A program made the translations under genes and the position numbers. A stretch of 9,190 bases of DNA from Fontibacter flavus (GTDB lineage: Bacteria > Bacteroidota > Bacteroidia > Cytophagales > Cyclobacteriaceae): the NCBI RefSeq assembly GCF_042432905.1, contig NZ_JBHLWI010000045.1, forward strand, positions 1 through 9,190, written 5' to 3'. The notes under the pieces are model-generated. The model worked only from the letters and a program-made list of their open reading frames with translations. It ran no database searches and had not been told where the DNA came from. Below are positions 1 through 5,655 of the stretch, piece after piece. Every line of letters begins with the position of its first letter. The first letter of the stretch is position 1.

Positions 1-63
1 TGATAGCACTTCGGTAACGATTTTTCTCCTAGCGTCTTCAGAGAATTTTTCTGTTTCTTGCAT
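1..63 (-). CDS. IS3-family transposase OrfA, N-terminal fragment (runs off window)
   Basis: The frame starts at the ATG complementary to 61-63 and gives 21 codons, MQETEKFSEDARRKIVTEVL then S, before the window edge. The F-S-E-D-A-R-R-K-I-V-x-E-V-L-S pattern matches the first helix of the helix-turn-helix domain of IS3-type OrfA proteins, which binds the element's terminal repeats. In this family a frameshift normally joins OrfA to the DDE-type OrfB; that part is outside the window. No clear ribosome binding site is visible, as is common in Bacteroidota. The start is supported by its position just inside the terminal repeat. Confidence 0.65.
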   Translation of the reverse strand, partial: MQETEKFSEDARRKIVTEVLS

Positions 64-121
64 TTTGTCCGATTATAGGTTTACAATTTTTAATTAAATT
101 GTGTCAACCTATTTCAGTACA
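1..121 (-). mobile_element. IS3-family-like insertion sequence, partial (left end)
   Basis: Read on the minus strand, the element appears to begin at 121 with TGTACTGAAATAGGTTGACA, the look of IS3-group terminal repeats (TG start, GGTTGACAC core). About 58 bases further in, a transposase OrfA reading frame opens and runs off the window. The other end of the element is outside, so neither the paired inverted repeat nor a target duplication can be checked. The terminal repeat directly abuts a partial tRNA copy at 127-176, so the element sits beside or inside that remnant. The family call rests on the end sequence plus the OrfA N-terminus, recognised by eye. Confidence 0.7.
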
Positions 122-126
122 CGACC

Positions 127-176
127 CTCGAACCAGGGACCCCCTGCCCCGAAAGCTTTCGGGGGAGTCAGATGCT
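127..176 (-). pseudogene. Partial, disrupted copy of the CAU tRNA (anticodon arm to T loop)
   Basis: Two blocks match the intact tRNA at 520-593. Bases 127-146 equal 534-553 (20 of 20: T loop, 5' T stem, variable loop and end of the anticodon stem). Bases 165-176 equal 559-570 (12 of 12: start of the anticodon arm). Between them the intact gene has five bases (554-558) and this copy has an 18-base palindrome. The acceptor stem, D arm and 3' T stem are missing, so it cannot be a working tRNA. The orientation is the same as the intact tRNA. The nuclease frame at 168-470 ends in it, using the TGA of the anticodon stem as stop codon, and the insertion-sequence end follows on its other side. Confidence 0.8.
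147..164. repeat. 18-bp perfect palindrome in the tRNA remnant
   Basis: CCCCGAAAGCTTTCGGGG is a perfect inverted repeat centred on AAGCTT and clearly richer in G+C than its surroundings. It sits exactly where the tRNA copy should have the anticodon loop bases ATAAT (minus-strand sense). I infer that it is a copy of a short dispersed palindromic element. Only one copy is visible in this window, so dispersal is not shown here. Confidence 0.75.
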
Positions 177-470
177 TTTATATTTTAATAGCAGTTTGTT
201 TCCTATTTCAGGATATTTTAAAAGATTTTGGATATAGATTTTTGACTTCATTTTTTTGATATGAAGCTCGATATTTCTGGCCTGTTGAAAAGATTCACAT
301 TCCATGCTCCAGAATAAGTTTCAATCATCGGCTTTCTGTGTAAAGTTGAGTTTTCCGAAGCGCTTTTGAAGGTGATTCTCAAATCTTTCTTCCACAAGAA
401 GAGTTGTGATTCCAGTATAAAACCGATCCAGCTTTGTTGAATAGAGTATATATACAAAAGACTTTACCAT
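168..470 (-). pseudogene. GIY-YIG nuclease gene interrupted by one in-frame TGA
   Basis: From the ATG at 470 one frame reads 49 codons (opening MVKSFVYILYSTKLDRFYTG), meets TGA at 321-323, and continues in the same frame for 50 more codons to TGA at 168-170. The whole 100-codon product has the GIY-YIG layout. V-Y-I-L-Y at 6-10 and Y-T-G at 18-20 stand for the two name motifs. An E-R-F-E-N-H helix follows at 28-33. After the stop come A-R-N-I-E-L-H-I-K-K at 64-73 with the presumed metal-binding Glu68, and then an M-K-S-K-x-Y-I-Q-N-L tail. Family members usually have Trp where the TGA lies (D-D-W), so a single TGG to TGA change explains the break. AGGAA directly precedes the ATG. The gene lies just behind the tRNA terminator and ends inside a partial tRNA copy, as expected of a small tRNA-associated mobile gene. 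The real state could be decay, sequencing error or, less likely, readthrough. Confidence 0.8.
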
Positions 471-483
471 TTCCTAAAAAATG

Positions 484-511
484 AAAAAAACCGCTTAGAA
501 TACCTAAGCGG
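484..511 (-). terminator. Rho-independent terminator of the tRNA gene
   Basis: CCGCTTAG (491-498) pairs perfectly with CTAAGCGG (504-511) across a five-base loop. On the minus strand the stem is followed by seven T residues (490-484). It starts nine bases after the tRNA discriminator base and separates the tRNA from the nuclease gene. Confidence 0.88.
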
Positions 512-519
512 CTTGGGGG

Positions 520-593
520 TGGGCCCACCTGGGCTCGAACCAGGGACCCCCTGATTATGAGTCAGATGCTCTAACCGGCTGAGCTATAGGCCC
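520..593 (-). tRNA. tRNA with CAU anticodon, probably tRNA-Ile2
   Basis: The minus strand folds into a full cloverleaf. The acceptor GGGCCTA pairs with TGGGCCC (one G-U pair). There is a D arm GCTC/GAGC, an anticodon arm TCTGA-CTCATAA-TCAGG and a T arm CCTGG-TTCGAGC-CCAGG, with discriminator A. The anticodon is CAT in DNA. The CCA end is not encoded, since CCC follows the discriminator. A CAU tRNA may be initiator Met, elongator Met or Ile2. Position 1 pairs normally with position 72, which argues against an initiator. C4-G69 and C5-G68 are the pairs that the lysidine synthase TilS is known to favour, so tRNA-Ile2 (reads AUA after lysidine modification) is the best guess. Elongator Met remains possible. 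Confidence 0.92.
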
Positions 594-604
594 GACACAT
601 TTGC

Positions 605-635
605 TAAGATTAAATTTAAAACTTCGCCTTGCAAA
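605..635 (-). promoter_or_regulatory. Candidate promoter of the tRNA
   Basis: On the minus strand a TTTG (635-632) is followed after 19 bases by TAATCTTA (612-605), a partial match to the Bacteroidota -33 / -7 consensus TTTG and TAnnTTTG. Transcription would start a few bases before the tRNA 5' end at 593. It overlaps the candidate promoter of the divergent HAD gene. Confidence 0.4.
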
Positions 636-659
636 TGGGACTGCAATGTTACATATTTG
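628..659 (+). promoter_or_regulatory. Candidate promoter of the HAD phosphatase gene
   Basis: CTTG (628-631), a 20-base gap and CATATTTG (652-659) approximate the Bacteroidota TTTG / TAnnTTTG promoter. Transcription would start near 664, about 20 bases before the ATG at 686. If correct, this rules out the longer in-frame start at 629, which would lie inside the promoter. Confidence 0.35.
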
Positions 660-685
660 GTTTTAATTATACAACCAACCTTATC

Positions 686-1312
686 ATGAAAAAGCTTGAA
701 AATATCGATTTTTTAATATTCGATTTAGGGAATGTTATTATTGATATTGATTATGATTTCAGTATCAATGAGTTAAAAAAACTACTTCCTGAACATAAAT
801 TTGAACTCACCAATCAATTTTTTCCCTCTAGTATTCACAAGGATTATGAAAGGGGATTAATCACCTCTGAGCAATTTAGAAATGAAATCAGACTGATGTT
901 TCAGGAAGATTTTACTGATGCACAGATTGACCATGTTTGGAACAGTCTTTTAAAAGATATTCCTCGTGAAAGGATTGACCTGCTCAATGAATTACGGAAA
1001 ATCTACGGCACGGCCGTACTCAGCAATACCAATGAGATTCATATCGATAAATTTGACGAGTTACTAAAGGAACAAACTGGAATAAGTTCCATCAATACGC
1101 TTTGCGACAAGGTTTTTCTTAGCCATAAAATGGGACTAGCAAAACCTGATCCAGCGATTTATTTATCAGCACTCAGTGATATTGGAATTCCTGCAAATCG
1201 GGTACTTTTCTTTGATGATCTTCTTGCTAATTTAGAAGGCGCAAAAAGTGTGGGAATTCATACCCATCATATCAACCACAAAAAAGGATTGGTTGAATTC
1301 TTTGAAATTTAA
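686..1312 (+). CDS. HAD-superfamily phosphatase, YihX-like
   Basis: A 208-residue cytoplasmic hydrolase of the haloacid dehalogenase superfamily, expected to remove phosphate from a small metabolite; the E. coli relative YihX acts on alpha-D-glucose 1-phosphate. All four motifs are present. Motif I is F-D-L-G-N-V with nucleophile Asp13; the usual second Asp is Gly, as in YihX-type proteins. Motif II is L-S-N-T-N with Ser113. Motif III is G-L-A-K-P-D-P with Lys153. Motif IV is F-F-D-D with Asp177 and Asp178. A helical cap lies between motifs I and II. The frame is open from an ATG at 629, but the start at 686 (MKKLENIDFLIFDLG) fits the family length and leaves room for a promoter. It is transcribed divergently from the tRNA. 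The substrate cannot be told from sequence. Confidence 0.9.
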   Translation: MKKLENIDFLIFDLGNVIIDIDYDFSINELKKLLPEHKFELTNQFFPSSIHKDYERGLITSEQFRNEIRLMFQEDFTDAQIDHVWNSLLKDIPRERIDLLNELRKIYGTAVLSNTNEIHIDKFDELLKEQTGISSINTLCDKVFLSHKMGLAKPDPAIYLSALSDIGIPANRVLFFDDLLANLEGAKSVGIHTHHINHKKGLVEFFEI

Positions 1313-1366
1313 ATCAAAGAACCACAAAAAAATTTAATTGTTAAATCAATAGGTACATTGATTTTC

Positions 1367-1408
1367 TTCATAGATTAGAGACCATCAACTTGGAATTTAG
1401 TCTATGAA
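1367..1408 (+). promoter_or_regulatory. Hairpin covering the start codon of the 1404 gene
   Basis: Bases 1367-1379 can pair with 1396-1408 over 13 positions, including two G-U pairs. The outer eight base pairs are perfect: TTCATAGA with TCTATGAA. The ATG at 1404-1406 lies inside the right arm, so in mRNA the start codon would be paired. It may act as a translational control element, provided transcription starts upstream of 1367. Confidence 0.4.
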
Positions 1409-2075
1409 GAAACTACTGATTTACTGGATACTATTTTTCTGCTCATTCGGAGCTATTGCTCAAAAAAGCAAGAATTCATTACCCATTATTCCGGCCGATC
1501 AAATCAATCAATTGTTGGTTCTAGAACCTGTTACTTACATTTCCCTTATCAATAAAGGAAATCAATCCGAACCCAGTGATTCAATTGGTCAGATTTCCAA
1601 AGCACTTTGGATGGATTTGGTAGCGGCAAATCAAGGAAGAATACCAATAGGTAAAATGATAGCTGATATTTCTGACCATGAAAAAGCATTTTATAAAAGT
1701 GAGGTAGAAGATTTGTTTGTAAAAGCAGACAATAGGAAAACATCCCCAAACCTTAAAATCCCGCCGCTCTTGTATCAAATCATGGAAGAAAACAATAGCC
1801 GCTATGTCATGCTTTCATATTTGTCCGGTTTTACAAGAAGAAAGGGAAATATGGGCGGTCAAGTGGCCAAATCCATAGGCATTGGCATTTTAACTATGGG
1901 TATGTATGCCCCCGTTCCTGTAAAGGCATATTCCAATATTTATGTGTTGATTTTAGACAAAGAAACCAGCCAGATAGCTTATTATAAAAAATCATTATTG
2001 GCTGAAAAAGAGCCTCTTGAGCAAAAGGTGTTAAGTAAACAGTTCAATCAAATATTCAAAGGCTATTTCTTCTAA
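1404..2075 (+). CDS. Secreted protein of unknown function
   Basis: I do not recognise the family. The 223-residue product opens with a typical Sec signal peptide: MKK, a hydrophobic stretch at 4-17, and likely cleavage after Ala19 in A-I-A-Q. The mature part of about 204 residues therefore acts in the periplasm or outside. There is no lipobox Cys at the cleavage point, so it is probably not a lipoprotein. The middle (70-130) looks helical. Strands are likely at 133-142 (R-Y-V-M-L-S-Y-L) and 178-196 (N-I-Y-V-L-I-L-D ... I-A-Y-Y-K-K), separated by a Gly/Ala-rich turn at 150-172. That strand pattern recalls small envelope proteins with a CsgG/LpoB-like fold, but this is only an impression. The start is fixed by the signal peptide. 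The gene stands alone, 91 bases after the HAD gene and 220 before the protease. Confidence 0.8.
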   Translation: MKKLLIYWILFFCSFGAIAQKSKNSLPIIPADQINQLLVLEPVTYISLINKGNQSEPSDSIGQISKALWMDLVAANQGRIPIGKMIADISDHEKAFYKSEVEDLFVKADNRKTSPNLKIPPLLYQIMEENNSRYVMLSYLSGFTRRKGNMGGQVAKSIGIGILTMGMYAPVPVKAYSNIYVLILDKETSQIAYYKKSLLAEKEPLEQKVLSKQFNQIFKGYFF

Positions 2076-2127
2076 TCAAGTAGTCAAAGGTTAAATAGGA
2101 TCAGCTGAATAATGCTATAAACCCCAA

Positions 2128-2146
2128 TCGTAAATTCAATTTACGA
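2128..2146. repeat. Short hairpin between the 1404 gene and the tricorn-like protease gene
   Basis: TCGTAAAT and ATTTACGA form a perfect 8-bp inverted repeat with a three-base loop, 52 bases after the stop codon at 2075. There is no T tract behind it, so it is a poor terminator candidate. It could be an operator or an mRNA 3' end stabiliser. A second, wider inverted repeat (2183-2190 with 2218-2225, AAGCACTA / TAGTGCTT) lies in the same spacer. Confidence 0.35.
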
Positions 2147-2243
2147 ACTCTAAAAATTTCAGGCTTCATAATACTACAGTTAAAGCACTAAAATCTAAGA
2201 ATTGACCAACAATCCAGTAGTGCTTCATCCTGTAATTTTTTGA

Positions 2244-2274
2244 TATGTAACTTCTAATATTTTGGCTATTTTCG
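2244..2274 (+). promoter_or_regulatory. Candidate promoter of the tricorn-like protease gene
   Basis: TATG (2244-2247), a 19-base gap and TATTTTCG (2267-2274) match the Bacteroidota TTTG / TAnnTTTG pattern with one mismatch in each box. Transcription would start near 2280, about 16 bases before the ATG. Confidence 0.33.
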
Positions 2275-2295
2275 GGCAAACTATTTAGATACGTT

Positions 2296-5200
2296 ATGCA
2301 ATTGATAAAAATTTGTTTGACATTGTTCTTCATTGGAATGATCAGCATTTCCATGGCAGAGGACAATCCAAAATGGCTCAGGTATCCTGCCATATCACCA
2401 GATGGATCCAAAATAGCATTTACCTATAAAGGCGACCTTTACCTGGTTCCCACTGCAGGCGGTAAAGCCACGCAATTGACCTTCCATCAAGCCCATGATT
2501 TCATGCCGGTTTGGAGTAAAGACGGCAAACAGATTGCCTTTGCCTCGGACCGTTATGGCAATTTTGACGTATTCGTTATGGACGCAGAAGGTGGACAGGC
2601 GAATAGGTTGACCTATCATTCAAATGATGAAATGCCTTATTCTTTTTCCACTGATAACCAATCGGTCATCTTCGGTGGCGTGAGACAAGATTTGGCGGAG
2701 CATAGACAATATCCTACAGGCTCACAGCCCGAACTTTACCAAGTGTCGGCCAAAGGCGGTAGAGTAGATCAGGTTTGGACCATTCCTTCTGAGTATGTCC
2801 AGGTAAGCAAGGATGGAAAAAGGATGGTGTACCATGACAAAAAAGGTGGGGAAAATGAATGGAGAAAGCGTCATCAGTCTGCCATCACCCGAGACATTTG
2901 GATGTATGATGCTTCCAGTAATACCCATAAAATGATAACTTCTTTTGCAGGGGAAGACAGAAACCCTGTTTTTGCACCAAGTGGTAATGATATTTACTAT
3001 CTGAGCGAGGAAAACGGTAGCTTTAATGTGTTCAAAACCAATCTGGAAAACCCTTCACAAAAGCAGGCCTTGACCTCATTGAAGGATTTTCCAGTTAGGT
3101 TTTTGACGATTGCTGACAATGGTACCATGAGTTTTTCATACGATGGGGAATTGTATACTTTCAGAGAAGGTAGCCAACCACAGAAAGTAGAAGTTTCCAT
3201 CAAGACCCAGCCGATTTCCAATTCTGACAGCTATATCAGCATCAATGGCGGCGTAAGAGAAATGTCCATCTCGCCCGATGGAAAAGAAATCGCATTTATA
3301 GCGAGAGGAGAGGTTTTTGTTACCTCTGTCGACGGGTCCCTGACCAAAAGGATAACCAACACACCACAGCAAGAGCGTTTTGTGCAATTTGGGCCAGATG
3401 GCAAGTCCATTGTCTATGCTTCTGAGCGCGATGGTAGATGGCAGATTTACCAGACCAAAAAAGTGAGGGAGAAGGAAGAGCCTTTCTTTTTCGCTAGTAC
3501 TTTGTTGAAAGAAGAAGCTTTGGTGAGCAATGACCATGACAATTATCTGCCCCAGTTGTCACCTGACGGCAAAAAATTGGCCTATGTAGAAGCCAGAAAA
3601 ACCTTGAAAGTCTTGGATTTAGCTACAAAATCTACTGTGACATTGATGACCCCGGATGAATTTTTCCACATGCAGGACGGTGACAAATATTTTACCTGGA
3701 GTCCGGACAGCAAATGGTTGCTCGCTGAATACAGACCTACATTGGCAAACGGTGAAGTAGTATTGTTAGATGCAACAGGTAAAAAACCACTGGAAAACCT
3801 TACCCAGAGCGGTTATGGTGATAGTAGACCTAAATGGGTGAATGGAGGAAAGCAAATGATTTGGTTCTCCAACAGAGATGGACTGAAAGGGTTTGCTACC
3901 AGCGGAGGATCTCAGAATGATGTATTTGCCATGTTCTTTACCAAAGAGGCTTTTGATAAGTTCCGCATGAGCAAGGAAGATTATGATTTGATGAAAGAGG
4001 TGGAAAAAGCCGGTAAAAGCGGTGAGGAGAAAAAAGATGAAAAGAAAGATGAAAAAAAGGTTGAAGATGTTCAGATTGATTGGGATGACTTGAGAGAGAG
4101 AAAATCCAAATTGACCATTCATTCTTCTGCATTGGGTGATGCCGTAATCGATAAGGATGGAGAGAAGTTGTATTACCTGGCAAGATTTGAAAAAGGTATG
4201 AACCTTTGGAGTACCGACCTGAGAACCAAAGAAACCAAAATGGAACTGAAGCTTGATGCCGGATTTGGTAGGTTGGAATGGGACAAGGAAATGAAAAATC
4301 TTTATCTCTTGTCAGATGGCAGCATTGCAAAAATAACCAATAATGGCAGCAAAAGAGAAGCCATCAAAATTGCAGGTGAAATGACTTTGGATTCAGATGC
4401 AGAGAGAGCGCATATGTTTGAGCACATTCGTATAAGGACTAAAGGTGCATTTTACACATCTGATTATCATGGCGTAAATTGGGATGAGCTGGCTGATCAA
4501 TATGAGAAATACCTTCCATATATCGGTAATAGCTATGAGTTTGCAGAAATGGTTTCTGAGCTTATCGGTGAACTGAATGTTTCCCATGCTGGTGCCAGAT
4601 TCAGCAGGAGCATACCGCAGGCTGACGCCACAGCATCTTTGGGTATTTTCATGGATTACAGTCACAAGACAGATGGGATCAAAATTGCAGAAATCCTGAA
4701 AGATGGTCCTTTGGATAAAGCTGGCTTAAAATTACAGGCAGGCATGATCATCGAGAAGATTGATGGAGACGTCATTGCCCTTGATAAAGATGTAGCCCAG
4801 TATCTAAACAGAAAAGCAGATAAGTTTACCTTATTGGAGGTTTTTGATCCAAAAACCAATACTCGCCAACAGGTAACAGTGAAGCCTATCACTTTGGGTC
4901 AGGAAAACCAATTGCTGTATAAGAGATGGGTGAAGAAGAACCAGGAAGAAGTAGATAGGTTGAGTAATGGTACTTTAGGATATGTCCATATACCAGGTAT
5001 GTCAGATGGTCCGTACAGAACTACTTACGAGGAAATGATGGGGAAATACCACGACCGTAAGGGTGTAATTGTGGATACGCGTTTCAATGGGGGAGGAGAC
5101 CTTGTGGCGGACTTGGCTATGTTCTTTACAGGTGAGCGGTTTATCACATATGCCAATGAAGATAGGGAAGTAGGCTATGAACCTACATTCAGGTGGACTA

Positions 5201-5520
5201 AACCGACTCTAGCCATGTTCAATGAAGCTAATTATTCAGATGGACATTGTTTTGCTTGTGGTTATACTGATTTGAATATTGGGAAGACAGTAGGAATGCC
5301 TACTCCTGGTACCTGTTCATTTGCAGGTTGGGAAATGTTACCTGATGGAGGCCGTTGGGGTATTGTGCCTATTTCTGCCAAAAACAAATCAGGCGAATGG
5401 ATGGAAAACAATGAAACGAAGCCGCAGTTTCAAGTGAAAAATATGCCTGGTAAAATCGATAAAGGCGTAGACCAACAATTGGAAAAGGCGATTGAAGAGT
5501 TGTTGAAAGATGTAAAGTAA
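2296..5520 (+). CDS. Exported tricorn-like protease (peptidase family S41)
   Basis: A 1074-residue serine protease related to archaeal tricorn, which trims oligopeptides. Here a signal peptide (residues 1-21, likely cleaved after S-I-S-M-A) sends it to the periplasm. Residues 25-560 are WD40/TolB-type propeller repeats (S-P-D-G-x-K-I-A-F units). A very charged Lys/Glu/Asp linker lies near 570-595, followed by more propeller and a helical segment. A PDZ domain spans about 779-870, and the S41 core about 890-1070. Tricorn's catalytic set is recognisable: Ser763-His764 in N-V-S-H-A, the nucleophile Ser981 in N-Y-S-D-G and Glu1037 in M-E-N-N. A Gly-rich loop F-N-G-G-G-D at 930-935 may help form the oxyanion site. 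Length matches tricorn (about 1070 residues). Cys985, Cys988 and Cys1007 lie close to the nucleophile. A strong terminator follows the gene. The physiological substrate is unknown. Confidence 0.95.
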   Translation: MQLIKICLTLFFIGMISISMAEDNPKWLRYPAISPDGSKIAFTYKGDLYLVPTAGGKATQLTFHQAHDFMPVWSKDGKQIAFASDRYGNFDVFVMDAEGGQANRLTYHSNDEMPYSFSTDNQSVIFGGVRQDLAEHRQYPTGSQPELYQVSAKGGRVDQVWTIPSEYVQVSKDGKRMVYHDKKGGENEWRKRHQSAITRDIWMYDASSNTHKMITSFAGEDRNPVFAPSGNDIYYLSEENGSFNVFKTNLENPSQKQALTSLKDFPVRFLTIADNGTMSFSYDGELYTFREGSQPQKVEVSIKTQPISNSDSYISINGGVREMSISPDGKEIAFIARGEVFVTSVDGSLTKRITNTPQQERFVQFGPDGKSIVYASERDGRWQIYQTKKVREKEEPFFFASTLLKEEALVSNDHDNYLPQLSPDGKKLAYVEARKTLKVLDLATKSTVTLMTPDEFFHMQDGDKYFTWSPDSKWLLAEYRPTLANGEVVLLDATGKKPLENLTQSGYGDSRPKWVNGGKQMIWFSNRDGLKGFATSGGSQNDVFAMFFTKEAFDKFRMSKEDYDLMKEVEKAGKSGEEKKDEKKDEKKVEDVQIDWDDLRERKSKLTIHSSALGDAVIDKDGEKLYYLARFEKGMNLWSTDLRTKETKMELKLDAGFGRLEWDKEMKNLYLLSDGSIAKITNNGSKREAIKIAGEMTLDSDAERAHMFEHIRIRTKGAFYTSDYHGVNWDELADQYEKYLPYIGNSYEFAEMVSELIGELNVSHAGARFSRSIPQADATASLGIFMDYSHKTDGIKIAEILKDGPLDKAGLKLQAGMIIEKIDGDVIALDKDVAQYLNRKADKFTLLEVFDPKTNTRQQVTVKPITLGQENQLLYKRWVKKNQEEVDRLSNGTLGYVHIPGMSDGPYRTTYEEMMGKYHDRKGVIVDTRFNGGGDLVADLAMFFTGERFITYANEDREVGYEPTFRWTKPTLAMFNEANYSDGHCFACGYTDLNIGKTVGMPTPGTCSFAGWEMLPDGGRWGIVPISAKNKSGEWMENNETKPQFQVKNMPGKIDKGVDQQLEKAIEELLKDVK

Positions 5521-5550
5521 TTCATCAAATTAAATCAATTATAAAGTAAG

Positions 5551-5590
5551 AAACCTTTGGTCTCGCGTTCGTGGGATCAAAGGTTTTTTT
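5551..5590 (+). terminator. Rho-independent terminator after the tricorn-like protease gene
   Basis: Bases 5551-5564 pair with 5573-5586 over 14 positions (nine perfect outer pairs AAACCTTTG / CAAAGGTTT, then five including two G-U pairs) around an eight-base loop. A run of seven T residues (5584-5590) follows. It separates the protease gene from the metallopeptidase gene. Confidence 0.88.
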
Positions 5591-5623
5591 ATTGATCAGT
5601 TTTTCAACTCTTGCTTATAATTG
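5591..5623 (+). promoter_or_regulatory. Candidate promoter of the metallopeptidase gene
   Basis: ATTG (5591-5594), a 21-base gap and TATAATTG (5616-5623, seven of eight to TAnnTTTG) lie directly behind the preceding terminator and about 30 bases before the ATG at 5656. The position fits a new transcription unit. Confidence 0.35.
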
Positions 5624-5655
5624 ATTAAATTATAGACAATTAAAAACAAGACATC

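Noticed and set aside
248..457. Minus-strand frame of 69 codons over the nuclease gene
   Set aside because: It is out of frame with the GIY-YIG reading. The frame from the ATG at 470 gives recognisable family motifs on both sides of the TGA; this one does not.
629..685. Upstream extension of the HAD gene to an ATG at 629
   Set aside because: The added 19 residues resemble no HAD N-terminus, and the stretch overlaps a plausible promoter. MKK at 686 leads straight into motif I.
3136..4330. Several long minus-strand frames inside the protease gene (3136-3537, 3766-4122, 3938-4330)
   Set aside because: They are shadows of a well-supported 1074-residue gene. Their composition mirrors the coding strand and shows no family motif.
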